A DNA stretch of 64,000 bases from Paracoccus wurundjeri (GTDB lineage: Bacteria > Pseudomonadota > Alphaproteobacteria > Rhodobacterales > Rhodobacteraceae), in NCBI RefSeq assembly GCF_030678915.1, contig NZ_JAUUTZ010000015.1, forward strand, positions 55,908 to 119,907, given 5' to 3'. The position numbers and the translations under genes are program-made. The notes under the pieces were generated by a model. The model saw nothing but the letters and a program-made list of their open reading frames with translations. It was not told the origin of the DNA and did no database searches. Positions within the stretch are counted from its first letter, which is position 1, and each line of letters opens with the position of its first letter. Shown piece by piece: positions 38,914 through 47,839 of this stretch.

Positions 38914-39486
38914 ATGGCGAAGCTGTATTTCCACTATTCCACGATGAATGCCGGCAAAAGCACGCTTTTGTTGCAGGCTTCCTATAATTACCGCGAACGG
39001 GGAATGCACACGCTGCTGTTGACTGCCGCTGTCGATGACCGCGCGGGCGAAGCGCGGATCGCCAGCCGGATCGGGATCGCGGAACAGGCGCGGATTTTCG
39101 ACACGGCCACCGATTTATTCGCATTGATCGATCGACAGCATACGGTCGCGGCGTGCGTTTTCATAGATGAGGCGCAGTTCCTGACCCATCAGCAGGTGTG
39201 GCAACTGGCCCGGGTGGCGGATGATCTGAATATCCCTGTCATGTGCTACGGGCTGCGGGTCGATTTTCGGGGCGAATTATTCCCCGGATCGGCCGCCTTG
39301 CTGGCATTGGCGGACGACATGCGCGAAGTCCGCACCATTTGCCATTGCGGCAAAAAGGCAACCATGGTGATCCGTCGCGACGCCAAAGGCCGGGCGATTA
39401 CCGAGGGCGCACAGGTGCAGGTCGGTGGCAACGAGACTTATGTCTCGCTGTGCCGTCGGCATTGGCGCGAGGCGGTCGGGTGCTGA
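38914..39486 (+). CDS. tdk: Thymidine kinase
   Basis: This type II thymidine kinase phosphorylates thymidine with ATP for pyrimidine salvage. The 190-residue protein has a P-loop STMNAGKST near residue 8, the DEAQF motif (VFIDEAQFLTHQQV) near 85, the GLRVDFRGELFPGS lasso segment, and zinc-binding cysteines in ICHCGKKA and SLCRRHW. The length is normal. It is divergent from the Bcr/CflA transporter and 134 bases before ccdA. Confidence 0.95.
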   Translation: MAKLYFHYSTMNAGKSTLLLQASYNYRERGMHTLLLTAAVDDRAGEARIASRIGIAEQARIFDTATDLFALIDRQHTVAACVFIDEAQFLTHQQVWQLARVADDLNIPVMCYGLRVDFRGELFPGSAALLALADDMREVRTICHCGKKATMVIRRDAKGRAITEGAQVQVGGNETYVSLCRRHWREAVGC

Positions 39487-39511
39487 TTTGAGGATTATAA
39501 AGATATTATTT

Positions 39512-39525
39512 ATCAATGTATTGAT
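39512..39525. promoter_or_regulatory. AT-rich palindrome upstream of ccdA
   Basis: ATCAAT-GT-ATTGAT is a perfect 6+2+6 inverted repeat in an AT-rich stretch after tdk. It may be an operator or part of the ccdA promoter. The arms are in the opposite orientation to an FNR box (TTGAT-N4-ATCAA), so FnrL binding is not predicted. Confidence 0.3.
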
Positions 39526-39620
39526 CTGATAATCTAATGGAAGGTAGAATGGGGTGCCACTCGCGAGATATCTCGGGCACCGTTACGAATCCGGAATTTG
39601 CCGGTTGAAAAGGATGGGTA

Positions 39621-40358
39621 ATGCTGGATATCGGCTATTTCGGCGCGGTGATTGCCGGACTTCTTTCCTTCCTGTCGCCCTGCATCCTGCCGATGGTGCC
39701 CTTCTATCTGACATATATGGCGGGCATCTCGATGACCGAGTTGCGTGGAGACGGTGAAATCGCTTCCGGAGCGCAGCACCGCCTGATTATCTCGGCCGTG
39801 GCATTTGCCTTGGGCGTGACCACGATCTTCGTGCTTCTGGGCCTTGGCGCGACCGCGCTTGGCCAGTTATTTGCGCAATGGCGAGGCACGTTAAGCTATG
39901 TGGCGGCGGCGGTTCTGCTTATTTTCGGGCTGCATTTCATGGGCGTGATGCGCATCCCGTTTCTTTACCGCGAGGCACGGCTTGAAGGCCCGGCCCGGCC
40001 GGCGAGCCTTGCCGGGGCCTATGTCATGGGGCTTGCCTTCGGTTTTGGCTGGACGCCCTGTGTCGGACCGGCTCTCACGGCAATCCTGCTTGTGGCGTCG
40101 GGCAGCGGAGATCTGTGGCATGGAGGGACGTTGCTGCTGGTTTACGGCCTCTCGATGACACTGCCATTCGTATTGGTCGCATTCTTTGCCCGTCCTTTCC
40201 TTGGCTGGGCTAACCGCAACCGTAAATATCTGGGGTATGTGGAAAAACTGATGGGCGCGATGCTGATCCTCTTTGCGGTTCTGATCGCGACTAATACAGT
40301 CAATCTGATTGCTGCCTGGATGATCGAGACATTCGACTGGTCCGCCACCCTGATCTGA
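39621..40358 (+). CDS. ccdA: Cytochrome c biogenesis protein CcdA
   Basis: CcdA moves reducing equivalents from cytoplasmic thioredoxin across the inner membrane to periplasmic thiol proteins. The 245-residue protein has six membrane helices and the two redox cysteines, C21 in SFLSPCILPMVPF and C147 in GWTPCVGPALTA. Both PC motifs are intact. The gene lies 14 bases before a periplasmic thioredoxin-like gene, its likely electron acceptor, and the two probably form an operon. Confidence 0.93.
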   Translation: MLDIGYFGAVIAGLLSFLSPCILPMVPFYLTYMAGISMTELRGDGEIASGAQHRLIISAVAFALGVTTIFVLLGLGATALGQLFAQWRGTLSYVAAAVLLIFGLHFMGVMRIPFLYREARLEGPARPASLAGAYVMGLAFGFGWTPCVGPALTAILLVASGSGDLWHGGTLLLVYGLSMTLPFVLVAFFARPFLGWANRNRKYLGYVEKLMGAMLILFAVLIATNTVNLIAAWMIETFDWSATLI

Positions 40359-40372
40359 AGGAGGATGAAGAT

Positions 40373-40930
40373 ATGGATTTTCTCCGCGCCGCTCTTTTGG
40401 CCGCTGCATTCGCGCTGCCCGCCCATGCGGTTACCCTTGGCGATGACGGGCTTTATGATGAGCCGTGGATCCGCGAAACCTTCAAAGATCTTCGCGAGGA
40501 TCTGGCCGAAGCGAATGCCGAAGGCAAACGGCTTCTGCTTTTGATCGAACAGCGCGGCTGCATCTATTGCACGCAGATGCATGAAGAGGTCTTTACCGAA
40601 CCCGATATAGGGAGCCTGATCGACGAAAATTATTTCGTCATCCAGATCAACATGTTCGGTGATATTCCCGTAACCGATTTCGACGGCAAGGAATTGCCCG
40701 AGAAAGAGATGGTGAATCGGTGGGGCGCGATGTTCACGCCCACGATGATCTTTCTTCCGGAAGAGGTGTCAGAAGACATGACCGCATCGCAGGCAGCGGT
40801 TGCCACCATGCCCGGAGCCTTCGCCCGGGGCACAACGATGGCGCTTCTGGAATGGGTCCGCGATCACGGCTATGAATCCGGCGAGAATTTTCAGAAATAC
40901 GTGGCCGAGAAAGCCTCTGCCGGGAAGTGA
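40373..40930 (+). CDS. Periplasmic thioredoxin-like protein (SoxW-like)
   Basis: The 185-residue protein has a signal peptide (about residues 1-19, ending LPAHA) and a thioredoxin fold with C63-I-Y-C66 in EQRGCIYCTQMHEEVF. The cis-proline region is MFTPTMIFLP. The layout resembles SoxW and DsbD-gamma-like periplasmic reductants. An AGGAGG ribosome-binding site precedes the ATG. Its position directly after ccdA suggests that CcdA keeps it reduced. Its downstream client (cytochrome c maturation, Sox enzymes or another) cannot be told, and no sox or ccm genes are in the window. Confidence 0.82.
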   Translation: MDFLRAALLAAAFALPAHAVTLGDDGLYDEPWIRETFKDLREDLAEANAEGKRLLLLIEQRGCIYCTQMHEEVFTEPDIGSLIDENYFVIQINMFGDIPVTDFDGKELPEKEMVNRWGAMFTPTMIFLPEEVSEDMTASQAAVATMPGAFARGTTMALLEWVRDHGYESGENFQKYVAEKASAGK

Positions 40931-40957
40931 TCGCTATTGCGGCGTAAGGTTGGCGGG

Positions 40958-41971
40958 TCAACCGCCGGTATGACTCATATGCCGGGGCATTTGCCCGGAA
41001 ACGGTTTGCCGCGAATAATCGAAATCATGACCTTTGGGTTTGTGGGCGATGGCTGCGCGGATCGCGTGGCGCAACGGCTGATCATCCTCGGATGCCCGAA
41101 GGGGCGCGCGCAGGTCGGCGCGATCCTCCTGTCCCAGGCACATATACAATTCGCCGGTGCAGGTCAGGCGGACGCGGTTGCAGCTTTCGCAGAAATTATG
41201 GGTCAGCGGGGTGATGAAGCCGATCTTCTGGCCGGTTTCCTGAAGACGGACATAGCGCGCAGGGCCGCCTGTCCTTTCTGCCAGATCGATCAGGGTAAAG
41301 CGTTCGGCAAGCTGTTTGCGCAGGTCGTTCAGCGGCCAATACTGGTCCAGCCGGTCCTCATTTCCCAGATCGCCCATCGGCATGACTTCGATGAAGGTCA
41401 GATCGAACCCCTCGTCACCGCACCAGCGGACCAGATCGAACAACTCGTCATCGTTTACGCCTTTCAGGGCCACGACATTGATCTTGATCCGAAGCCCGGC
41501 GGCCTTGGCTGCCGCGACGCCGTCAAGCACTTGCGGAAGACGGCCCCAGCGAGTGATCGACGCGAATTTATCCGCCTGAAGCGTATCCAGCGACACATTT
41601 ACACGCTGAACGCCGCAATCGACCAGTTCCTCGGCAAAGCGACCAAGCTGACTGCCATTGGTGGTCAAGGTCAGTTCTTCCAGACCGCTTCCCAGATGCC
41701 GCGACATTTGCCGGAAGAAGCCCATGATTCCACGCCGGACCAGCGGTTCCCCGCCGGTGATGCGCAGCTTGCGCACGCCCAGACCCACAAAGGCCGAACA
41801 GAGCCGGTCGAGTTCCTCGAGCGTCAGGAGTTCCGCCTTGGGAAGAAACTGCATATGCTCGGCCATGCAGTAGACACAACGGAAATCGCACCGATCAGTG
41901 ACCGATACGCGAAGATAGGTAATCGGCCGCGCGAAGGGGTCGATAAGAGGGGCTGACGCTGCGTGATCCAT
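40958..41971 (-). CDS. moaA: GTP 3',8-cyclase MoaA (molybdenum cofactor synthesis)
   Basis: MoaA is a radical SAM enzyme that starts molybdopterin synthesis by cyclising GTP. The 337-residue protein has the N-terminal CDFRCVYC cluster motif, GGEPLVRRG, and a C-terminal second 4Fe-4S site ([18 protein letters not shown]). It ends with the Gly-Gly dipeptide essential in MoaA. The ATG at 41971 is chosen; the longer GTG-started frame to 42022 adds a CIDC-containing stretch not seen in the family. Two ATTGACTG copies 20 bases apart lie just upstream. It is convergent with the thioredoxin gene. Confidence 0.95.
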   Translation of the reverse strand: MDHAASAPLIDPFARPITYLRVSVTDRCDFRCVYCMAEHMQFLPKAELLTLEELDRLCSAFVGLGVRKLRITGGEPLVRRGIMGFFRQMSRHLGSGLEELTLTTNGSQLGRFAEELVDCGVQRVNVSLDTLQADKFASITRWGRLPQVLDGVAAAKAAGLRIKINVVALKGVNDDELFDLVRWCGDEGFDLTFIEVMPMGDLGNEDRLDQYWPLNDLRKQLAERFTLIDLAERTGGPARYVRLQETGQKIGFITPLTHNFCESCNRVRLTCTGELYMCLGQEDRADLRAPLRASEDDQPLRHAIRAAIAHKPKGHDFDYSRQTVSGQMPRHMSHTGG

Positions 41972-42094
41972 AACAGTCAATCTAGTGGTGCCGCAGTCAA
42001 TGCACAAGCTTTTGCCGATCACGCGGCTGCGTGTGGACGTTCTTAATCATTACGTACTAACCTGCGCGTAAATGCGAGCGACAGGAGTAATTGC

Positions 42095-42622
42095 ATGAGC
42101 GAGTTGAAGATTGGTCTGGCGGCCACGCTTTCAGTGGCGGTTCTTGCAGGGTGCAATATCGCTGGGCAGGGCGCGGGTTCGACCGATCGCCCGAAGCAAG
42201 CGGATGCGTCCGGCCCCGTCGATACGCAGCTTTCGCAGGAACAACTGGCGGCGGCAACCGCGATCACCCGCGCTCCGTCACCGCGGCCCACGGCGCGTGC
42301 CACGGCCGACCAGCTTGATACGACAACTGCCGAGCAGCGGGCGGCGGCGGCCAAGGCGCCCGAGACCTCGGAAACCAAGCTGGGCAGCACGGTTGCATCG
42401 CTTGGAGATCCGACCGAGGGCGGGTTCTGGATCAAGACTCCGCTGGTCAAATCGCGCGGGATCGGGCGGATCGTGAACCCGGCGAATGGCAAATCGGCTA
42501 AGGTCGACCTGATCCCGCTTGATGGTCCTGAAAACGGCGGAAGTCAGGTATCATTGCCTGCATTGCAATTGATCGGGGTATCGCTGACCGATCTGCCGCG
42601 GATCGAGGTTTACAAGTCATAG
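42095..42622 (+). CDS. Putative lipoprotein of unknown function
   Basis: The 175-residue protein has a lipoprotein signal peptide ending at VAVLAGC (Cys20). A disordered Ala/Thr/Pro/Gln-rich stretch follows to about residue 100, and then a compact C-terminal part with GGFWIKTPLVKSRGIGRIVNP and a hydrophobic LPALQLIGVSLTDLPRIEVY end. The start follows a GACAGGAG ribosome-binding site. I recognise no characterised family. Its convergent neighbour is puuD, 22 bases away. An outer-membrane or periplasmic location is inferred from the lipobox. Confidence 0.7.
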   Translation: MSELKIGLAATLSVAVLAGCNIAGQGAGSTDRPKQADASGPVDTQLSQEQLAAATAITRAPSPRPTARATADQLDTTTAEQRAAAAKAPETSETKLGSTVASLGDPTEGGFWIKTPLVKSRGIGRIVNPANGKSAKVDLIPLDGPENGGSQVSLPALQLIGVSLTDLPRIEVYKS

Positions 42623-42644
42623 AAACAACTGCCGGCAGGCGGTT

Positions 42645-43898
42645 CTACAACCCGGCCAGATCGGCTCCGCCCGCGGCACGGAACCAGCGGATCACCTTGG
42701 CGCGCTCTTCTTCTTCCATGAAGCTGACATTGGCGGGCGGCATTGCGTCGGTCAGGCCTGCCTGCACATAGATTTCGCGGGCAGTGCGGGCGATATCGGC
42801 GGGAGTTTCCAGAAAAACCCCTTTCGGCGCGTGATAAATACCTTCATAGACCGGCTCGCGCGCGTGACACATCGAGCAGCGACCCGCGACAATCTTGGCG
42901 ATGTCGTCGAAACCCGGCGCTTCGGCATAGCGGGTTTCGACTGGTGTAAGCGCGCGGGCCTCGGAATGCTCAAGCGTGTCCTGATTGAGACCTGCGGAAC
43001 TCAGCCACATGATCATGATGAACAGAACCGCCGTGACCGCCCAAGTCCACCACAGATCACCCTTGCGGGCATGCATGGTATTGAAGAAATGCCGGATGGT
43101 GACACCCATCAGGAAAATCAGGGCGGCGATCAACCAGTTGTAATCGCTTGCGAAAGCCAGAGGGTAGTGATTCGACAGCATCAGAAAGATGACCGGCAGG
43201 GTCAGGTAGTTGTTATGCGTCGAGCGCAGCTTCGCAATCTTGCCGTATTTGGGATCGGCTTCGCGCCCCGCCTTCAGATCAGCTACAACGATCCGCTGAT
43301 TGGGCATGATGATCAGAAAGACATTTGCCGTCATGATCGTTGCGGTAAAGGCCCCCAGATGCAGCAGGGCGGCCCGGCCCGTGAAGATCTGATCGTAACC
43401 CCAGCCCATGACGACCAGCGCTACGAACAGCAGCAGCATCAAGACTGTCGGACGTTCGCCCAGAGACGATTTGCACAGCGTGTCATAGATCAACCAGCCA
43501 ATCGCCAGCGAACCGCCCGAAATCAGGATTGCCTGCCACTGCGCCAGTTCCATCTTTGCCGGGTCGATCAAATACAGGTTCGCTCCGGCCCAATAGGTGA
43601 CCATCAGCAACGCGGCGCCCGAAAGCCATGTCGAATAGCTTTCCCATTTGAACCATGTCAGATGCTCGGGCATCCGTTCGGGCGCGACCAGATATTTCTG
43701 GATATGATAGAAACCACCGCCATGAACCTGCCATTCCTCGCCATGCGCGCCCTTGGGCAGGCCCGGAGCCTTTTGCAGCCCTAGATCCAGCGCGATGAAA
43801 TAAAAGGACGAGCCGATCCAGGCGATCGCGGTGATCACATGAGTCCAGCGGATTGCAAAGGACAGCCATTCCCAGATGACGATATGATCGGGAATCAT
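42645..43898 (-). CDS. puuD: Membrane-bound urate oxidase PuuD with cytochrome c domain
   Basis: PuuD oxidises urate to 5-hydroxyisourate and passes electrons to the respiratory chain. The 417-residue protein has an N-terminal DUF989-type membrane region with about eight helices, including ITAIAWIGSSFYFIALDLGLQ, GGGFYHIQKYLVAPERMPEHL and IRHFFNTMHARKGDLWWTW. A C-terminal class I cytochrome c domain carries a single heme site CSMCH near residue 345 and a distal methionine candidate in DAMPPANVSFM. The downstream step is encoded by uraH, three bases upstream on the same strand, which supports the assignment. Confidence 0.92.
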   Translation of the reverse strand: MIPDHIVIWEWLSFAIRWTHVITAIAWIGSSFYFIALDLGLQKAPGLPKGAHGEEWQVHGGGFYHIQKYLVAPERMPEHLTWFKWESYSTWLSGAALLMVTYWAGANLYLIDPAKMELAQWQAILISGGSLAIGWLIYDTLCKSSLGERPTVLMLLLFVALVVMGWGYDQIFTGRAALLHLGAFTATIMTANVFLIIMPNQRIVVADLKAGREADPKYGKIAKLRSTHNNYLTLPVIFLMLSNHYPLAFASDYNWLIAALIFLMGVTIRHFFNTMHARKGDLWWTWAVTAVLFIMIMWLSSAGLNQDTLEHSEARALTPVETRYAEAPGFDDIAKIVAGRCSMCHAREPVYEGIYHAPKGVFLETPADIARTAREIYVQAGLTDAMPPANVSFMEEEERAKVIRWFRAAGGADLAGL

Positions 43899-43901
43899 TG
43901 C

Positions 43902-44255
43902 TCAGCTCCCCCGATAGGTCGAATAGCCGAAAGGCGAAATCAGCAGCGGCACGTGATAGTGATCCTGCTGCGACATGCCGAAGCGGATCGGAATCACATC
44001 AAGGAAGCGGGGATGCTCGGGATCAATTCCCGTCTCATCCATCCATGCGCCCGCGTGAAATTCAAGCTCATATGTCCCGGTCGCGAAGTCGGTTTCCGGC
44101 AGAATTTGCCGGTCAGTGCGTCCGTCCGCATTGGTTATCAATCGCGCCAATTCGCTGCGCTGTCCGTCTTGCAGGCGGTATAGCACCACCTCCATGCCCT
44201 CGGCCGGCCGGCCTCGGGCAGTGTCAAGCACATGTGTTGTCAGGTATCCCGACAT
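43902..44255 (-). CDS. uraH: 5-hydroxyisourate hydrolase
   Basis: This transthyretin-like enzyme hydrolyses 5-hydroxyisourate to OHCU in urate degradation. The 117-residue protein shows the N-terminal signature [15 protein letters not shown], the central FHAGAWMD and [30 protein letters not shown], and the C-terminal YRGS hallmark that separates it from transthyretin. It has no signal peptide. It is cotranscribed with puuD. The gap 44256-44419 to purN carries nothing recognised except the presumed uraH-puuD promoter. Confidence 0.96.
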   Translation of the reverse strand: MSGYLTTHVLDTARGRPAEGMEVVLYRLQDGQRSELARLITNADGRTDRQILPETDFATGTYELEFHAGAWMDETGIDPEHPRFLDVIPIRFGMSQQDHYHVPLLISPFGYSTYRGS

Positions 44256-44419
44256 CTGCGCCTCCCCTGATTATTCCTGTTTCCTTGATAACCGATCGAC
44301 GAAGACAGTCGAGACGGCTCCAGGACAAGGCAGTCTATAGATTTCGTAGAAAATATACGCGCAGTTTATTAATTGCGATGACATTAACCGGCTGTAAGCC
44401 AATCGTTGGTGTCGCAGGA

Positions 44420-45007
44420 TCAGAGCATCAGCGGGCTACGGTCGCCCTCGGCAAAGCGGCGCAGCACGGCCGGGTAAAGACGGTGCTCCTGCTCAAGCAC
44501 TCTGGCGGCAAGCGACTGTTCAGTATCGCCGGGCAGGATCGGAACCCGCACCTGTCCAAGGATCGGCCCGGAATCCAACTCTGGCGTGACCTCATGCACG
44601 GTTGCACCCGCTTCGGAATCACCGGCGGAAATGGCGCGGGCATGAGTGTCCAGCCCGGGATACAGGGGCAATAGCGAAGGATGGATATTCAGCATTCGCC
44701 CGGTGAACTTCGCCACGAATTTCGGTGTCAGTACCCGCATGAAACCCGCGAGACATAAGATATCGGGGCTGGCGTCCAGCAGCGGTCCCAGCAATTCGGC
44801 CTCGAACCCGGCCCGGTCTTGCGGAAAGCGGCTGTGATCGACCGCCGCCGTCGCAATGCCCAATCCGGCTGCCTTTTGCAGGCCGACTGCCGAGGGATCA
44901 TTGGATGCGACCAGTACTGGCCGCGCCGGATGGTCCCCGGTCATGCTTTCGACCAGCCGCACCATGTTCGAGCCGCTGCCAGAGATCAGAATGGCGACCC
45001 GTTTCAC
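44420..45007 (-). CDS. purN: Phosphoribosylglycinamide formyltransferase
   Basis: PurN transfers a formyl group from 10-formyl-THF to GAR in purine synthesis. The 195-residue protein has [11 protein letters not shown] at the N terminus and [33 protein letters not shown], with the catalytic N-x-H-P-S and nearby [17 protein letters not shown] containing the active-site aspartate. The start is a GTG overlapping the purM stop by four bases, so translation is coupled. Confidence 0.96.
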   Translation of the reverse strand: MKRVAILISGSGSNMVRLVESMTGDHPARPVLVASNDPSAVGLQKAAGLGIATAAVDHSRFPQDRAGFEAELLGPLLDASPDILCLAGFMRVLTPKFVAKFTGRMLNIHPSLLPLYPGLDTHARAISAGDSEAGATVHEVTPELDSGPILGQVRVPILPGDTEQSLAARVLEQEHRLYPAVLRRFAEGDRSPLML

Positions 45008-46044
45008 GCAAGCGTCCCACCAAGGCTGATACCCTGATCAGAGGTGACATGACCGATGCGATAGACACGTTCATCCGCAACGGCAAGAATCTCGGTCAGT
45101 TCATCTGCCTGATCCTCGGTGACCGCGAGAATCATCCCGATACCGCAGTTGAAGGTCTTGAGCATATCGGCCTGGCCGATCCCGCCCGCGCTGGCCAGCC
45201 ATTTGAACACCGGCGGCAATGCCCATGCGTCAAGCTGCACATGCGCACCCAGATTTTTCGGCAGGACGCGAGGCAGGTTCTCGGTGATTCCACCCCCGGT
45301 GATATGGGCGACGGCATGCACGCCGCCCGCCCGGATCGCTTTCAACGCGGATCCCACATAGATTCGGGTCGGCACGAGCAAAGCCTCACCCAAAGTCACG
45401 TCGGCAAAGGGGGCAGGGGCGTCCCAGCCCAATCCTGCATGTTCCGCGACCTTGCGGACCAGCGAGTAACCATTGGAATGCACCCCGTCCGAGCCAAGGG
45501 CAAGCAGCACATCTCCTTCGCGGACATTCGCGGGCAAGGCGGTTCCGCGTTGCATTGCACCGACGGCAAAGCCGGCCAGATCGAAATCGCCGTCGTGATA
45601 CATGCCCGGCATCTCGGCTGTTTCACCGCCAATCAGTGCGCAACCGGCCAGCTTGCAGCCTTTCGCAATACTCTCGACCACCCGCGCGCCTTCATCGACC
45701 GACAATTTTCCGGTCGCGAAATAATCAAGAAAAAACAAAGGTTCTGCGCCCTGACAGACCAGATCGTTGACGCACATTGCAACCAGATCCTGACCGATTC
45801 CGTCCAGATGCCCGGTATCGATGGCAATCCGCAGCTTGGTTCCCACGCCATCGGTTGCGGCGACAAGAACCGGATCGTCATAGCCTGCCGCTTTTGGATC
45901 GAACAACGCACCAAAGCCGCCAAGCGCATCCATGACCCCGGATCGCGTGGTTGAAGCCGCTGCAGGTTTGATCCGCTCGACCAGAGCATTCCCGGCGTCG
46001 ATATCGACGCCTGCATCACGATAGCTGATCCCGTTCTTTGTCAT
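45004..46044 (-). CDS. purM: Phosphoribosylformylglycinamidine cyclo-ligase
   Basis: PurM (AIR synthetase) closes the imidazole ring in purine synthesis. The 346-residue product begins [17 protein letters not shown] and contains [64 protein letters not shown] and [13 protein letters not shown]. The ATG at 46044 is preferred over 46125 because family proteins start close to the YRDAGVD motif. It forms the purM-purN operon. A tRNA gene begins about 100 bases upstream on the other strand. Confidence 0.97.
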   Translation of the reverse strand: MTKNGISYRDAGVDIDAGNALVERIKPAAASTTRSGVMDALGGFGALFDPKAAGYDDPVLVAATDGVGTKLRIAIDTGHLDGIGQDLVAMCVNDLVCQGAEPLFFLDYFATGKLSVDEGARVVESIAKGCKLAGCALIGGETAEMPGMYHDGDFDLAGFAVGAMQRGTALPANVREGDVLLALGSDGVHSNGYSLVRKVAEHAGLGWDAPAPFADVTLGEALLVPTRIYVGSALKAIRAGGVHAVAHITGGGITENLPRVLPKNLGAHVQLDAWALPPVFKWLASAGGIGQADMLKTFNCGIGMILAVTEDQADELTEILAVADERVYRIGHVTSDQGISLGGTLA

Positions 46045-46108
46045 TCCAATCCCCGCGGCATTCTGCGCCTCCGATAGCCCAACCCGAGCGAAGGAGCAAC
46101 GAGAATGC

Positions 46109-46137
46109 TTGACCAATGCCGCCACTGCGACTACGCA
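46109..46137 (+). promoter_or_regulatory. Candidate promoter for the tRNA(CAU) gene
   Basis: TTGACC (46109-46114), a 17-base spacer and TACGCA (46132-46137) lie 13 bases before the mature tRNA 5' end. Spacing and position fit, but the -10 is a weak match. Confidence 0.4.
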
Positions 46138-46150
46138 GATGCCGCTACAC

Positions 46151-46227
46151 GGGCCTGTAGCTCAATTGGTTAGAGCAGGGCGCTCATAACGCCTTGGTTG
46201 GGGGTTCGAGTCCCTCCGGGCCTACCA
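46151..46227 (+). tRNA. tRNA with CAU anticodon, probably tRNA-Ile2 (lysidine type)
   Basis: The 77-base cloverleaf includes an encoded CCA end, the D-arm GCTC...GAGC, the anticodon loop CTCATAA with CAT at 46185-46187, and the T-arm GGGGTTCGAGTCCC. The anticodon stem lacks the three G-C pairs of initiator tRNA. The acceptor stem has C4-G69 and C5-G68, the pairs that TilS uses to recognise tRNA-Ile2 in E. coli, so Ile2 (decoding AUA) is favoured over elongator Met. The G1-U72 wobble is unusual. Confidence 0.92.
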
Positions 46228-46432
46228 TGTCCTTTTCAATATATTGATTATACGTCATTTTATGGCCGGTTTATGGATTCCGTCCGGGATCCGCATAGTT
46301 CTGGCCATATTGCCTGATTGGACCTGCGCGCCGGGTCGGATCAGAAATACAAATTGTCCGGGAGCCCGGTCAGATCATGGGCGCCCGGATGTTCATCAGA
46401 TAAGGGTTTCCGCGCTTTGGGAATACCGGGTT

Positions 46433-46912
46433 CTAGCCTGCATTCTCACCTTCGCCCGGCACGGCATCGGTCATGTTCGCCTCTGACGCAGGAACTGCCT
46501 CGGCGCTGCCGACATCAGCGACGGTATCCATCTTGACTTCGGGAAGCGCGTCCAGTGCGGCGATTTGCTTGGCGCAGAGATCGGCCGCCCCGGAAACCTG
46601 ATCTTCCAGTGCGTCTATCGTGCTCCAGCCGCCATCTTCGATGAGGTTGTCCCGCTCATAAGATCTTGCTTCCTTCAGCTTTGTGAAATTGTCCGCGGCG
46701 TTGGCATCCGATACGAATCGGTCAACGCAGATGGAAGCGACCAGTTGTTTACGACTGTCATTTGACGCCTGTTCCGTCATTTCCCGAGCGGATCCCCCGG
46801 TCACCCAGCCGCCCGCGGTGAACCCGATAACCATTGTCAGAACCGCAGTGCCAACCGCAGTCCATACCAGAGTTCCTTTGGTCGGTTGATATTCCTGGAG
46901 TTTCTGAATCAT
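46433..46912 (-). CDS. Single-pass membrane protein of unknown function
   Basis: The 159-residue protein has one membrane helix at about residues 15-37 (LVWTAVGTAVLTMVIGFTAGGWV). A soluble domain with two or three cysteines (ASICVDRF, DLCAKQI) and a predicted helix around LKEARSYERDNLIED follows, then an acidic Ala/Glu-rich tail. It resembles hypothetical membrane proteins with no assigned role; no family was recognised. It lies alone between two tRNA genes. The 46228-46432 gap on its 3' side holds nothing recognised. Confidence 0.7.
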   Translation of the reverse strand: MIQKLQEYQPTKGTLVWTAVGTAVLTMVIGFTAGGWVTGGSAREMTEQASNDSRKQLVASICVDRFVSDANAADNFTKLKEARSYERDNLIEDGGWSTIDALEDQVSGAADLCAKQIAALDALPEVKMDTVADVGSAEAVPASEANMTDAVPGEGENAG

Positions 46913-47675
46913 ATCACATGCTCTCCCTGTTTATATTATAGGTATGAGGATGGAGGATAAAGGCGCATCATGTCAAACGATTTAATGACGCGTAGTGAAT
47001 AATTTTGAAAAATCCGAACGACTGGAGGGATAATTATGAATGATATCCAAGGATAAATATCATAATATTATGATTTTTATATATTATTTCTGTTATCTTG
47101 TACTGATTTCAAGAAAGCTGTTTTCCTTCCCATTGTTCTTTTGGTGGATATGCTCAATAATTTAATGATTGTAATAATATCATCACGTTCGGTCAAATAT
47201 TCGTGAAATATCTTAACGAAATGTACATTTGAAATATAAGGCGATAGGTTTTTTGTGGAATTGTTTTGAATATTGATCACTGAAAATAAGCCATGTGCGA
47301 TTTGAGCCCTGAATTCGAAAAAATCCATAAGCTATGATTTGCAGGATATTCGAGTATCAAAGTTGCATTGCCACCGGCTTGTATCGGTTTGTTCCGGTCA
47401 ATTCCGTCGTCTGCCTCTTGGGTCTTGTTTTCATGTGTCGCAGCGTGGGAGGTTCTTGCTGACATCGGCGATCTCTGCGTCAGGGGAAGACAGGGGGTTA
47501 ACCGGTGCGGTAGCTGCATATTCGAAAATTTTGCCGAGGCGAGTGACCGCTTCCCTCGGCGATTTTTGCCCGCGGCTTCGAAGGAAAATCTGGCGCTTTG
47601 CGAATATGCCGCGACCCGGAACAGCCATTGCTATCGCAAGTGGATCGCCAGGTTGCTGATTTAAAAGAATAAATA
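46913..47675. other. Gene-poor stretch, AT-rich in its first 430 bases
   Basis: From about 46930 to 47340 the composition drops sharply to AT-rich sequence (many ATATT and AATAAT runs), against high GC on both sides. The 47340-47675 part returns to higher GC but shows only short overlapping frames with no ribosome-binding site or recognisable product. No repeat of either tRNA 3' end was found here, so there is no direct evidence of an integration site. Confidence 0.5.
47077..47328 (-). CDS. Doubtful 83-codon ORF in AT-rich segment
   Basis: This AT-rich frame encodes an 83-residue product rich in Ile, Asn and Lys with codon use unlike the rest of the window. It has no ribosome-binding site, the in-frame stop lies just one codon above its ATG, and no family is recognised. 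It may be a small foreign gene, a decayed fragment or chance. Confidence 0.2.
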   Translation of the reverse strand: MDFFEFRAQIAHGLFSVINIQNNSTKNLSPYISNVHFVKIFHEYLTERDDIITIIKLLSISTKRTMGRKTAFLKSVQDNRNNI

Positions 47676-47752
<77 letters not shown>

Positions 47753-47762
47753 CTTGCAAGGC

Positions 47763-47791
47763 TGCATAACGATCACGGTCGCATTGTGCAA
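47763..47791 (-). promoter_or_regulatory. Candidate tRNA-Arg promoter
   Basis: On the minus strand TTGCAC (47791-47786), a 17-base spacer and TATGCA (47768-47763) end ten bases before the tRNA 5' end at 47752. Both hexamers and the spacing fit a sigma-70 promoter. Confidence 0.5.
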
Positions 47792-47839
47792 TGCCGAAAT
47801 CGGCGCGTTTGCTGATCCTGTGTGGTGGCTGATCAGGGA

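Noticed and set aside
39512..39525. FNR/FnrL box upstream of ccdA
   Set aside because: The palindrome is ATCAA-N4-TTGAT, the arms reversed relative to the FNR consensus TTGAT-N4-ATCAA.
47339..47664. Two overlapping plus-strand frames of about 100 codons before tRNA-Arg
   Set aside because: No ribosome-binding site, no recognisable domain, and several competing frames of similar length.
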